Source: Liolophura sinensis (lineage: Eukaryota; Mollusca; Polyplacophora; Chitonida; Chitonidae). Taken from it: DNA of 64,000 bases. Made by a program: the position numbers and the translations under genes. Of the stretch, positions 12,105 through 27,100 are shown piece after piece (within the stretch, counting starts at the first letter, position 1; each line of letters opens with the position of its first letter). Below the pieces are notes generated by a model, which was given only the letters and a program-made list of their open reading frames with translations, did not search any database and was not told where the DNA came from. The stretch is from contig NC_088302.1 in NCBI RefSeq assembly GCF_032854445.1, positions 47,964,645 through 48,028,644 on the forward strand. Reading direction: 5' to 3'.

Positions 12105-15100
12105 TCAGGACCGAGGGGGGTCCTCAGGGTTATCACACTCCATCATCGAGCCTTTGCTCAGGTTTAAGGGACCAGGGATAAAGGACGAGGGGTTGTAGAA
12201 CTGCGCTGCGGCCTGGTTAAGGTGAAACATGTTGTACACATCCTGGTAGTACTGATGAGGGAAGGGAGGTAATCCTGGCACTCCAAATGAAGGGTGGATG
12301 TTAGTCTGATACCTTTCATGATTAGATGGCTTTATGGGAGACATGTGCGCTGGTGGTGGCGAGTCCAGGCGACATTTGATGGGTAATGAGGTACGAGTGT
12401 AACTGTAAGGGGACTGTGAACGTGAGGATATACTGGGTGCAGGGGTGAGGGGTTGTGATAAGTATGTCGGGGTGAGGGATGGGGCAAGGGCGCTGTTCGA
12501 ACAAGAGGTAGAGAACGGAGTTATCAATGGGGGAGTGTCTAACTGGACAGTTGCGGAACGACTCACACACCCTTCTCGTGTTAGCTTTGGTGGTGGGGAG
12601 GTTTCTATTGGATCATCATCATCATCGCTGGTATCCGACGTCAAATCTATGACTTCCGGTGCTGGCTTCTTGCGATCTGATCAACCAAAAAAGAGCAAAC
12701 TCTCTGAAAATGATTGTTTACATCTATACTTTGTTTTGCCCTGTCTGCAATGTACAAGACATGGAGTAAAAGCTGTTACATTACTGGTTTCCAAAAATAC
12801 TGTGCAATGCCCCTGGACCTTGAACACATATACAATGTAATGAACAGATCCAACTTAAAGGATACACGAAAAGGAACTATGAAACAACCATTATGTTTCT
12901 ATACCAAATGAAGAAAATTATGCCCCGGGATTTTCTTTGAGTGGCATTTAAAAAGTTGTGAAACATGAAGCAGGAGAATACCTTTTTAAGATAGCTTTTT
13001 TGTTTACTTCAGACTGCCGTTGCAGCCTCTTATATAAAATTTATAACCTTGAAGAAAAATCAATAAGGTTCTTCGTCATGCTAAGGCTTAAGTTTGGTTA
13101 ACTTGGGCTAAGCTGTTTTTGATATGTATTTGGCATGTTTACAAGCCTTTCATAAGCCTTTTAACTTAAATGACCTCAATGACCTTCAAGAAAAATGTCA
13201 AGGTCGCTGAAAAACAAAAGGGTTCCTCATAAGGACAAAGTATATGTGTGGTAAGAGGGCATAAACCACTCTGGAGAGATGTTTGCAAGAGTTTTGAAAA
13301 ATTTAACCTAAATGGCCTCGAAGAAAAAGGTTCTTCCTCATGCCTAAGAGTAAGTGTGGTTTGGTCAACTTGGGCTAAACTGATCTAGGGATAGACCGTT
13401 TACAAGGATATGGACAGACAGACGGCACCCGCAATGACAATATCCTAGGCCAATAATGGCTGAAGGGTAAAAAAAATAGTATTTGACCAACCATTTCGAA
13501 CACGTCTATGGGTAATTTGATTCTGAAAACCTTAGAAAGGAGAACTGGGGTGTTCTGGAAAATAGGATGATATTGTAATGGAAAAATGTAACTTTCGGCA
13601 CTAAATAAAATATTTTATGACCCTCATATCGTCATTTACCATAGTATGTTTTTCAAATAATTACATGAAGGCCTGATCAGTTGCATATTTAGGAAGACAC
13701 TTTACAAATTTACAGTTTAATGAAAAGTATTGCTGTTACAGGCTGCAGGTTTTGTTTCAGTCCAGTTGGTAGAGCTGCCACAACCGATGACAACTGCTAA
13801 CACAACACAGAATTATCAATGTATGTCAGATATTATTACAGCAAAGTATCTAATAATATGAAGAAAAAATTGCCTGTTATTATTATTATTTCAACTCACC
13901 TTGTGATGGGCCAGACCTTTCCAGCATTGGACTAGTTATAACAAGTGTTTCTTTGTTGGGTTTCATAGGTTTCCATGAACAGTCCTCCATAAACTGGATC
14001 TCATTGCAGTCAACGGCTTGCTGGAGGATCTCAACAAATAACCTGTAAAAAAGATCAGTAGATTAACATGCAACCCACAGTAAATTCAAATGGCTGCTTA
14101 GCTTAATCTATCACACTCAGCATCAAATCCTGTGCCTCTGTACAGATTCTAAGCTAATTTTGGTTTACTACATATTAATGCTACGAAAAAAGTTAAGACG
14201 AAATCTTTACTCTCTACTGAAAAAAAGGTGGCCAATGAATAAGGGCAGGCAACTCACCCATCAACTATGAGCTTGTCAAAAGGAGCAGGTTTATCACAGA
14301 CAGGACAAGTCCATGTGGGTTTCTTCTCATTCATCATCAGGAAGGTGGAGGCATCAAAACACTGGAGGTGTGAACAGGTGCTTGCTCGACATGGGTTCTG
14401 GATCTTCATCTTACCCAGCTAGAAAACAAAGAGTTGAATACCAAGACTAAGGAATACACAGAGAAACTTCTGCTAAGTGGCTTAAGTTTTGATTCGCAAG
14501 CTACTGGTGACAACTGATTTTTAGTAAATTCTGCTTTTCTGTATATGTCACATGAGAGGATGTGCCCACGTGACAGTGCAAAACCTGATAATACATTCTC
14601 ATACAGAAGCGAGATTAACAGTTTGGGGGCCAAATTTTAGGTGTACACGTCCAAATTAAGGACAGATACATGTAAATTTGGTCTGAGCCCTGCCTCTGCT
14701 CTACCACACCTTCATAACCTTAATATTGATGACACCAGCACCGGATTTGGCCCTTGCCTTTGTCAAGGACAAGCAACTTTGTTAACAGCTACCTCGCAGG
14801 TCTACATTTTTCACTGAACTTGTTATTTATTTATTTATTTGATATGTGTTTTTATGTGGTACTCAACATTTCACTCATACAACAGTGGCCAGCATTATTG
14901 TGGGAAGAAACCTGGAAAAATCATTCAGCCTGAGGGGAAACCCACAACCATCCGCAGTATGAGCTAAGTGTTTGTTTACAGAGAACCAGGGTACAAAAAA
15001 ATTATATCCCATGGAACATGTACTTACTGGGCATGAGAGAGATACACGAAGACTGGTTGTAGCAATTTCACTGTCGGGATCATGGGAAAGTTTTTCTTTG

Positions 15101-18100
15101 ACTGCAAATGAAATCAGAATTATACTATGTAATGAGGATTTGGAATCCATATCCATATTAAATTTTTCCATGAATATGTTCCACTAATGTTAAATACACT
15201 TATGACGAAAGCATGAAAATGTCAACACAAGCCATCTTTGACAGCCTTTTCTTATTTTTCCCTTACCCTGTTTAATCATATGATGGATTCATGGAATTGT
15301 ACAGAAACATATTCCCTATTGACTTATTTAACAAAATTTCATTGAAGCGATTATGATTCATAGGATGTTAACATAGGATATTCAGCAATTTTTCTACACT
15401 TACTGAGAGCTCTGGAATGATCAGCATGACGGTTTCCGTTCTGTTTTAATCTTGAAAAGAGGATGTCTGCGGAAAGCTTTTTCACTAAGTAAATCGCTAC
15501 ACAGTAGCCCTATAATTAAACAGATTGCGGTCAGTCAAAGGAACATTACCTTTTGTTAAAATTGTCTGAAGACACTATTCCATATCAAGAAATTAAAATT
15601 AAATTTGTATTGATATCCTATACAGTGCCATTATGTTGTACATTAAGAGGAGGCATCTTGTAAAATTTTTACACAGAATGATAAAAACATTTTTGACAAA
15701 CCAATAACAAAAAAATTAGGTTTAGCTTTTTCCTATCTTAAGACCAAAACATGTAACCAGATTAAAGTCTTTTTTTAAGGTTTTTGGTTGCTTACTTTCA
15801 TTAAAAAGATTTTCATGTATTATTTGCACAGCTGAGACTATGTTATTAACTGACCCTGCCATATTCTGATGCCCATGAGACATCCACGTGATTAGAGGAG
15901 GTTGGGGAGAGACGACATAGATTGGTTATATCAACCGGCCGACCTGGCCTCCGCGGCTCAACGCCAGGTTTGGAGGAGGGGGTAGGGTTCTGAAACACAA
16001 AATGAATTTAACTGATGTTTTACCTGTAGTGAAAAATATTCCATTTAGTTTAAACCTGGGAAGAGTAAACAATGTTAGAAGAGGATGTGCACATATGTAC
16101 TGCACAATGAAAACAGATGTTTGACATATTTGCACAAGCAACTGGAGCATTCATGTAAGTGGCACACCCGTAACTAAGGACATAAAGTCCAGAGAAAACC
16201 TTTGTACCTGTACATGCAGTGTAATTCAGCCAATTCAGCTGTCCCCTGCACAGTTGATTATGGCATGGATTCTCAGCTGGTTATGGCATGGGCACCATGC
16301 ACCTAATAGCATTTTGGGTCGGGGGAGGAGGAGGTGTGTGTGTGTGAGTGAAAATAATCACAGTTGGTTAACCAGAAAAATAATTCAACCTCCTGTGGTT
16401 CCTTCAATGAATAAGTTTCCTGTGCCAATTATATTTCCAACAACTGATCTAAATGATCTAAAGTTTCGCCCTAGGACCCAGAAAGTGTGTCCCAGGATTC
16501 ACTACGTCGGTTGTGGTTGTGGCCGTTACTGACTGACCGCCACGGGAGAGCATCAGGGCATAACCCGACAGTTCAAGAGTGTAATAAACAAGCTCACACT
16601 TCACACTATGCTCCTACAACCAACAGCTTATGTTTTCCTCAGTTTAAATTCATAATTTTAGTACCAGCACTTTGCAACAGGCTGAGTGTTTTAATATCAT
16701 TATTTTGTGATAAATGGGAATTTGGGAGAAAACTAAGAGATTAAGCGTGACTACCCAGTGCCAAGACTGTCAAATTCTGCCCATATTTCGTAAACAGGAA
16801 TACTTAATTTGCTTAATACTGAAACGAGTCCCCTCAGATGAAATATTAGTTATACACACTGATCTTATTTACATGTAGATACAAGCCACTTACACTTTAT
16901 TTACATGTAGATACAAGCCACTTACAATCACAGGACTCCAAATTTACATGTGTCTACCTATTGATCATGTAATTTTTGCTGGAGAAAGACAAAACAATAA
17001 TCTTATCCGTCGCTGGCAACACGTAAATCACGTCTGGGCAATACTATGTACAGGAAATTATAAAACATTTGTTTTTAACGCCAATGGCGGTGTTGTGTGG
17101 ACTCCTAATGTGATAACTCAAACAAATCCTATCTCTCAATGTGCTGGACTCGCACACAGTGATAGAGAAAAGAGCAAAAAGTAAATTGTGTTAGTTTTCG
17201 GAACTCGTTTTCTGTGTTTAATGGGGTTTCCGATATAAAAATGCAGGAAAAGGAACACTTCTGCAATAGGAGGACAGTCCCGGCTGTAAAGAAACAAAAT
17301 GTGAGCGAAGACTGACATTCTAAATTTGAAATGTTAAAAAAAAAAGTATGCCAGTTACAAGTGCAAATATGAAATATTAATGGTAGCAGAGCAACCTGTG
17401 ATAAACACTTCATATGCTTTGACTGTATTGTACAGTGCTACATGCATGAAAATATACACCAGATTATTTAACTACAGCGGTCTTACAAAGCATTCAAAAG
17501 CAGAGGTTTGGTGAACTTACTGGAAGAGCAGCCATTTTACCATTGACTCTGACACAAATACTGGGTGGGAAGTTGTCATCCTGTTCACAGCTTGTCTCCA
17601 ACAAACAAAACCTGCCACAAATAAGTCACTCAAATGGAGCCAAATTCAAATGACTTTTACACTCTTTCACTCCTAAAATTGCATGCTTTTCCCGGTGATC
17701 CTTCTGACTAATTTTGGCTTGCACATTGTGAATTAGGAAGCCACCAGATTACATACACATGTGTACCCAATTCCTCTAATTTTTGGGACAGATATTAGTA
17801 GCGTTGAAAGTACATTATTACATTTCTTCACCAGCCTTCAGGAAAAGCAAAGATATGAGTATGTTGTTCATTTGATGTTCTAATCATGTGAGAACAAAGA
17901 AACTCAATATTCCTGCTACAATTACATATATATGACCAGGTGTACGAATAATTATAAGAAATAGTGTATGTCCTTCCTAAATGACAGCGTTTCTTCGATG
18001 ATTTATGCTTTGTAAGACAAGGTAAGTTTAAAATTTCTCAGCAGTACACAGGAATTAAACTCCTTGACTGTACCAGAATATTCAAAAAACATTAGAATCT

Positions 18101-21100
18101 TGGAAGACAAAATATATATCAGTCATAAATAACAGTCTGAACCACTTGAGCGTTGTACATTCGAAAACGCATCCCTTGTGAACTTGTTCACTGTAACTGT
18201 GGAAATCATCGATTTTAATAAAGTTACTTACCTGAGTTGTACTTGAACTAAGAATTCAAATTTAGCACATGGTCTGAAGTCTCTGCAACAAGACAAAGTT
18301 GATCGAGATGCATGTTAACAATTAAATCAAGTACCAAACCCTTGCTCAATGTTTTCACATACTTGTACTGACTGTCCAAAAAAAAAAGGCTACCTCAGTT
18401 TTTTCCGCAACTTTCCTTGATATTATTAATTTGGATTTTCCCAGCAGGATATCATCCTACCTTATAATCATCTCTCAAAGCACCTTTCTAAAATCACCAG
18501 ATCTCCCAGAATCTGGAAAAATGAGCAACTTTGTCATGGACGAAATTTTAAGCCATTTAGGGTAATATAAAACATTTTGTTGAAGTGGTGTCTGAATTAT
18601 TCGAAAGTTTAATGAAAAAAACTAGATCTAAATACATTAAGAACGTATACAATTAAATGAGCAACACAGAAATATCCTTAAAAACAAACCTACAGTAGTT
18701 TCAATACAATTTTTACAATGTGACCCGACCATCTTGGACATGCTACACTGAATGGTACAGATGACACCGTGTGTTCTTTTACGATGACAAAATGGAAGCA
18801 ACAGAAATAGTGTTTCCAAGACTTGCAAAATTGGCCGATTCTCAATCTAGTCCACAGAATCTTACCCACATTGTTTTAGGCTTCTTCTAAAACATGTCAG
18901 ATGCAATGTACCAGCATCATGGTCAATTTTAAATATCAGAAGTACACTTTAAATCAAAACCACTTCATCCTTGCTGTGTAGTACAGTGTAAAGATAAGAC
19001 AATATATACCACAGCATATTATGTTTTACTGCCAGTATTGTATGTATTGTAACTCAGTGTTGTGCATGTCCCTCCGCCCCCAGTTCCCTCAGACCGGCCA
19101 CATGTCGGCTGAAGGAAGCTGAGATGAGAGGTCAGTCCACAGCGTCGACTGATTTCAGGACCCCTGCACTTTCATCACAGTATACATGTGTGCATAGCTA
19201 GGCCTACAGGATCTATAGTGCTCAGTGTCTCCTTCCTGCAGGATCGTTCACTGACAAACAAGCCTCACATTTCACTTTCCACTGAACTGTTCATACTTGG
19301 AGCGCAGAAAATCTATGAAAAGTTAGAAAAGCCGTGTTTCCATGACTTTTCAATTTATTTCTTGTTCTAAATTTCAACCCTGAAGTTATAAAGGTTTGAT
19401 CTTTTTCATGAAAAAGATTCTAACGAAAGGCATGAAAGCTACTATGACACATGTAGGTTATTGATCCATTTAGATAGTTCACGTAAACATACCTTGACAT
19501 AGCAATATCTTGAGCTTGCTGGGGGGTCAAGTGAAATACAAAGTAATTTTCTTGAAATCTTACAGCACCACGTGGAACTGAAATGATATAAGACACATTT
19601 GACAGACTAATTAAAACAGCATATTTCTCTGTGAGCAATTATCTCTGTCGCAGTGAATCAAAAGTTTTATACTAAGTAAACATATTAATACTGAAGTAAT
19701 CTCCAGTTAAAGAAAAAACTAGGAGCAAACCTTTATCTGGAAGGATGAAAAGTGCTCAGTAATACTGGCTACAAATTTAATAGAATTTGACAATACCACT
19801 GAATATAGGTGGACAATTCTTAAAGTTTGCAGTCACCTGGTGTCCACCCACTTTGATTTCACTCACCAAGACTAGAGGGCTTGAGTAGTTCTCCTTTTAA
19901 ATCATAGAAAGGGAGCACTTTCAGCCGTACATCTGGATGAACGGGCACAGAATTGGGCGTCCTCACTGGGGCCATCATGGGCACATGTTTGCCATACTCT
20001 AACCCTGGGATGAACAGACAAGAATACTGAGCATGGTTTGGATACTGTTCACACTGCTGTTATAACAAAGCACAATTTTGCTACAGCAAAATCACATCGA
20101 ACGAATGAATGAAACACTTCATGAAATATACATATGACTCACAAGAAAGTGTATACATGCAGAAGTCATGCAGGTATCAAGACAACGAGAAAATATGGTA
20201 CAACCACCACATCTCACATATATACAAACAAAAAGCTGTACTATTTATATTCATATAACACCACTAAATTACTGAATATTCATTTCCAAACACTGTCTGA
20301 AACTAGTCTGGGCTGACTGAAAAATGCTTAGTCTGCATACATGTACTTTAATTATTTATTTGATTGGTGTTTTACACCACTCAGAAATAATTCATTTATA
20401 TCGCGATGTCCAGCACTTGGAAGAAACCTGGCCGAGCCAAGGAGAAAAGACACGTCACTGGATTTGAACTCACAGTTAACTCTCCATGCAGAGAGTCAGA
20501 TTAGCTTAGAATAACTGCTGTAAGAAAACATATAAAAAAAAAAAAAAACAGATCAAAGAAATGGTAAAAGAGGAATGTGAGAACAGCTGTAATTTTACAC
20601 CCTTAGTGTCACTAGATTTATTAGAGATTTGATCTGATCTCCATTGTTTGACTTCTGTACTATATATGTCTCAGCAGGTAATTCAGAAGTACATCTAATT
20701 CCATGTAAAACTGGACATAAAAACTGTGAGATGTGAGACTGTTAGATGAGCTGAAAAAGTTTCACAGGGTCAAATGCGTCCTGAAGATGCCGGACTCCCA
20801 GGTCCTCATAAAGCTATAATATTACCTTTGTGACAGGGCTCAGGAAAATAGCAATAACTTGCATCTCTGTTCATTCTCAGAGTGACAGACTGCAAAACTC
20901 CCTAGCCCAAGACTGACTTCACAAGGACTGCCTTGGTACAGAGCAAACCTCCTGAGTTAGTATGTGGTCTTGATGCAACACTCACAGCACTGCATACAAA
21001 TAAACTCTGGCCAGCTTGAACAGTTCTTGTGAGGTCTGCTCTTGAATTCTGCCACTTCGCAACAAGTCAACCAATCAGCAGACCTCTTTATAACTACCAG

Positions 21101-24100
21101 AAAATGTGAGCTTGGAGCAAGGAAATGAGGTTGAGGGCAATGAAAGAGGGGTGGGGAGTAGGGGTGCAATGAAAGAGGTGGGGGGAGGGAGGGTGTACTA
21201 TTGTCACAAATTGTCATGCTGGGTTTTAGACACTCTATAATTATCTTTTTCCACAAGAAATCCTGTGTTCGTTCTTACCAAAAAAAAAAAAAAAAAATGG
21301 CTTAGATGAAATTAGGACTAATGCTCTGTTTCAGACACAATCTTGACACATCCTCCCAAACCACATCTACACTATTAAATGTTACATAACAAAATGGTAC
21401 ATGAACAGAAGTAGATTGGCCCAATTTAATTTTATGGCTCTAAAAATTATTTAAAAAAAGTGATGATTATATAACTAGTGAATTTTCACCTCAAGTTTAC
21501 CTTTTTCCAAGTGACACATTTTGCTTGATTCTGAATGACTCACCCACCTTACAGGGCCACTTAAGAGTTCTTTGTGACATCTGATTAATTTCTTATCAGA
21601 AAAACATAGATGTGGGCATCAAGAGTATCATTCTAAGGGCTTCTTAGATAGAATTCTAGAATTCTTCTGAAAGATTTGTTTTGTTTTTCAGACAAAACTT
21701 TTGGTGAAATACCAGATTTTAAGCCTAGTTATATTTTGGGTGGGGCACCCTTTACCACTGCGCCAAAAGAACAATGTTAAATTCCTTCCAAAGCTTGAAC
21801 ACGAGTTCAGGTGAACACAACATACACCCCAACAAATGGTTGTGTCCATGTGTGTAGGGTTTTATGAGTGTAGGGGAAGGAGCAAGGGGGCACATGTAAT
21901 TAACTTTGTCTAACATTTCACATCCAAGCTGGTGTTCCTACAACACATCATAGAGTGTTTGACACAGGGGACTTAGGGGTAGTTTCTTGCTCATTATTAC
22001 TTCAGATCCCAGCTTTGTTTGATAGGATTAAGGGGAGGAGAGGCAGGCATGCAGGGGGTGGGGAGAAGCAGTTTCCTTTCACACTAACATTTCAGATCCA
22101 AGCTGGAGTTCCTTTAACAGATCAAAGTCTAGTGGTGAGACTGGAAGGTGGGGGTAGTTTCCTTTCTTACCATAATTTCAGATTCAAGCTGGAGTCCCAA
22201 CAACAGCGAAGCGGTGGGTGATGTGGAGAGCGAGGTAAAGGGGTGGCTGTAGAAGTAGTTTTGCACCAAAATTTTCAAATCGACTTTATACATCATGATA
22301 ATTTGTTTGAAGAGAGTACAGAGGAAGGGGGTTGGGACGGGAAGGGGGGGGGGGATAGAGGTTAGGGAGGGGCAGATGGAGAGATAAAGGGGAAGATAGG
22401 GGTAGTTTCCTGGCACACTAACATTTCAGATACATGCTGAAGTCCCTACACCCCATGATATTGTGTTTCATAGGGTTGGGGTGGGGTGATGGGTCTAAGC
22501 TTCTGTCTAGATGCACACGTAAATTTCAATGCCAATTTCACACCTGCACAACCTGTTTGATCTTAATAACATCAAATTCCTAAACTGGACAATGTCATGT
22601 ACACATATTACACTGAACCAGTAGAAATCCACACTCTCTTCTTACCCTTGTTAATTGTTTCGCGGATGTTTCATATACTGCAAACCGCATTAGAGATTTA
22701 TGCTGTGTGACAGGAGGCGTACTACACCTGGACACAAAATGGACCCCAGTAATATTATAGTTCTCAACAACAGCCTACAAAGCTTGGACCTGATTTGTCA
22801 AAAGCACAAGATGCAATGTGTGTTCGAGAACCGACAAATGTACTAACCACAGTCTCAGTCATCCAATGCACTAGTGAGGCCTATGATATTTAATTATATG
22901 TGTTTAAACTGGAGTTTCTCCCAAATATTAAAGATTAGTTGATTCCCACGTGCAAGATGGTGGTGAGGGAGGAGGAAACCAGATAGAATCTGAGAAAACT
23001 ACTGCACTTCACCAATACACCACCACCAGATTATCTCCCTTGCTCCACGCGAGATCAATACAACAAGCAAATGCAGTAAATATCCTTCCAATCCACTATG
23101 TCCAAATTCAAAGAAGGCCACAAATTATCTTTTCACAATGATTAAAGCTCAACAGTAAACACAGAGATAAATCAGCAGGAGTTCAACTGAAGCTCAAGGG
23201 CCCACTTGCAAAAAGCTTACGGTTACCATGACTACCATTGCAAGACATCTCTACACTGTGTGTCTCCATGGAACTTGTGGGGCCTTAGTGACAAGTTATG
23301 TCATGTCGGAACTGCTTCGCCGATTGCTGGAACCAACGGACAACTTTCACACCATATTTGAAAGGCCTGATGGTGTCACTGGCCAGCTAATACACAAGGC
23401 TTTTTTGTGATACTCAAGTACTGATGTGGTAAACTATCAATGAGAGAAAGTGGTTCAAGGAACTCTGTATCAAAACCATTTGAGACCCTGCTACTGCCAA
23501 GCATCAGTGTCATAAATTTTTCATGCCAAACATTCTTTTTCCAGATTTTCATAGTGGTACTTAAAACAGTATGATGAGAAGGTAAACAGTGATACACTGT
23601 TAAAATGTAGACATTGATAAACGAACAATTTCTGATGACATAATACCTACACTTAGCTCAGGCGATTAATAAATAAGCTGCATCCCCACTCAAATTCAAA
23701 ACCGTTTTCATTTATTTGATTGGTGTTTTACACCGTACTCAAAAATATTTCACTTACATAATGGCAGCCAGCATTATGGTGGATGGTGGGAGGAAGCCCA
23801 CAACCACAAAATCACTTTTCAAACAATTTACACACCAAATCTTCACCCCAAAATATGTGCTCAGAATTGTCATTTTGCGAGCAAGTGTCCATGTAAGTAA
23901 AAACCAAGGAAACCCGATCATTTCCTGGCTGTATTCTCACAGCCTATGACCTATGAGGATTTACATAGACTGTGTTCGAGATTACAGATGAGAATGTTCC
24001 CACACAAAGTTGTATGTGATCTGAATTAGATACTGCTGTTAGACATTAAGAGAACAGCTGTTAATACAAACAGTTAATAAAAACATCACCACTAATAATG

Positions 24101-27100
24101 GTACATACCGCTAATATCATCAACTGACTTAGTAATATCTTGGTTCACAAATCCTGAAAAATCACAAATTCAGTGATTTACTAAATTTTTTTTTATCAGC
24201 ATGATAACTGAAGTTTTGTTACAAAAATACACTTTTTTTGCATTATTCCTCATTACTTGAGATTGATTACAAAGTAGTTTACCCTCCACTTCTGACCATA
24301 TAATGACACACACATACACATGCATGCCTTTTAAAACAAAACATGGCAGGCTGAATCTGAGGAACATGCTTAATCTAACCCAACAGCTGTTAACAGAAGC
24401 AACACACAGCAGACTCGAGTACCAAATCCACTCAAAGTGATCTATCACAATATGGCAGTACTTATATGGGGTACTTGTCTTTTTGAGGAAGTCATGTTGT
24501 GACAAGATTGTGTAATAGATATAATTTAATTTCACTGAGTGTATATCATGTATGCAACAAACGTTAATACTGAGAGGGGAAAAAAAGGACTTTAATCAAT
24601 TACATGCAGCAATGTCAATTATGTGAAAGTTGTAAGCGGAGTGGATGTTTATAGTATGTATATATGTATGTATGTATGAGGCGTGTGTACATATATTGTC
24701 ACCTGAAGTACTGTGTATCATGCCGAAGACACCAGACAAGACACCTAACCAACCAGTCCAGTTTCCTTGCTCTAGCCTCTCAGTGCAGAGTGCCAAGCGA
24801 TGCAGCAGTAAGTATCATTGATAAAGTCGTTGTTTATGGCCTGACCTGGGTTTAATCTCAAGGTCTGGCTTCGAGGTGGATGCTTTAACTATTAGGCCAC
24901 CGAAGCGATTTTTAGTGCCTAAACAATGAGTACAGTTTTTAAAGCAATGATACAAATTTATTTGGTTGGTGTCTATATTTTTATGATTATTTATCTTTTT
25001 TTCACATTTTTTTTTCCAGCCAAATTTCTAACTAAATTTCTTCTCTCTGCACACCACACAAGTTTTGGTTTCACTTCAGTACAGTCACATGTATATGAGC
25101 ACATAAATACTGCAAGGCTTTTACATTTGAGGTTATCCTCCTAGTGCTTGTATGTTAATGTACAATTACCTGGATTTTTCACTTTCTTCAAATTCCATTT
25201 TAAATTCTGAAGTATACATTTTTTCTTCTCTTTCTTACTGGTGTCTAGTTTCATGAAAATTGTAGAAAGAGTTACATACACAACCTCTTTCTCTCTTTTT
25301 ATCTTAAAAGGGTATTAAAAGAATTCTGGTAGTATCCTTGTCAGGTTTGCGTCAAATAAATTACATTTGCAGGTAATAACACTACATGACATCAATAAAG
25401 CAAAGGGAGTAACAGGACACAAGTATCTTATGAATGAAAACAAGCAACACATCATTAAACGAACAATGATAATGTTCTTTGCCTTGTTTCACAAAGCAAT
25501 TCAGAGAAAATGACCTTTTATACTGTAAGCATGTGCCAACATCTACCTTATCAACACACATGAACCTTATCAATCAAGTCAAGATGGCTTTGCACATAAA
25601 CTGATCGATCACATCAGCCAATAATTAGAATACTTTATATTTGTTGATGTTACATTTTTGAATGACAAGTTAATCTTTTAAGTGAGCAAGCTCGGATGTA
25701 AATATGTTTGGTTGGCATGGCTATTACAGTCGAGGCGATTGATCAATTGCCTTGTGAAACAGAGCTCTCAGGTGCAACACTAAAGGGAATGTGGTCATGG
25801 GGTTACCACTTGGTAACAACTCACCTCGGGGGTCATGTGGGGGCAGGGCATTATTGTCTGGAAACAAAGATGAGAAAAAAAAAAAGACGTCTTAATTGGA
25901 GCACATGCAAAAAATAATGGCAAAAAAGAATGCCTAATAAAAAAGCGTTGATTGAAGTGGTTACACCACGAAAATAAAAAAGTTACAACCAAACATGCAT
26001 TTTAGTTACCTAATTAAATTAAATTTAATTGGTGTTTCTTACATATACAATCTCTACCACCAATCTCTGCAAAGGCAACAGAAACTCAAAGCTAAGCAGT
26101 TAAGTAATGGCCAATAAAAGCCAGCTAGGATAATAAATTAAGAACAGAATAAATGTAGTCGAATTTTACTTGTACTCTTATGAAAATATGTTCATCATGC
26201 TCAGTTAAAACAATGAAAAGTTAACACATCAACAGAAAATTCAACATGTGAACGTTAATATCCTGAGATATTTTGAATTAATGAAACAAAAACCTGTGAG
26301 AATGAAATGTGCAGAAACGTGGGGTAAGGGAAAAACTGGTAACATTAACAGTGGATCTGAAAGCTTGGGCCATCATTGGGTTTATACATTCATAAAACAC
26401 ACTTCCATAATTAGGTAATTGAAATGAATTACATTTAAGACGAATGCAAGTGCGAGTGTGGGTTTTCCTCTCTCCAAATTCATTTGAAAAAACACTCTAA
26501 ATCAATATTAGGAAACATCTTAATGAACAAATCTGTTAATGGTCCTCTTTCATCATTTATTTATTTGGTTGTTTGCCATACTCAGAAATTTTCTCATACA
26601 TCTTACTACTTGATGAAAATATGCAGAGACTAATTACACTGTATGATATGCAATGCCATTAGTGTGTTTGTGAGCCTTAAGATAGAACATTTATTTGGTG
26701 ACGGCCAATATTTGTTTTAACAATTAGTGAAATGTTACTGACAAAAAGGGAGCAAACTTTTACCTCTTGTCTTCTGAGGTGAACTTTGCTCACTGTCAGA
26801 ACATACTGCTGAAATCCCCACAGTTTTGCTTGTCAGAGTTCTAAACCGGATACACTTGGTCTATCCCATGCATGGTGGATATAAATACCTTGTTTTGCTG
26901 GCAATGTGCCAAGTATTGCAACTATTTAGTTGTATCCTGTACAAACACTAGTAGCAAGTTAAAAATTCCATATGAGATCTGATACATTTGTAAACAATGC
27001 AGGCAGCAGGGGAAAATTTTCCAGATCTGCACTCCAAATATTTCAAGAACAGGGCAGCTCAATACTCAGAATTCTGAAACTTTCATAAAGAACACTGTAG

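Larger units (their letters stand above)
20005..24108. other. PIAS intron 5 (4.1 kb), repeats and low-complexity sequence
   Basis: Holds a SINE family-1 fragment (20351-20510), a purine-rich G-tract zone (21110-21200), a degenerate G-rich tandem repeat (about 21900-22480), a long poly-A run near 21280, and another family-1 fragment at 23707-23810. No exon with PIAS phase is missing between exons 5 and 6, so I see no coding content. Confidence 0.7.

Noticed and set aside
12445-12840. 131-residue plus-strand frame
   Set aside because: It is the antisense of the last PIAS coding exon, which has a clear conserved SUMO-interacting motif on the minus strand.
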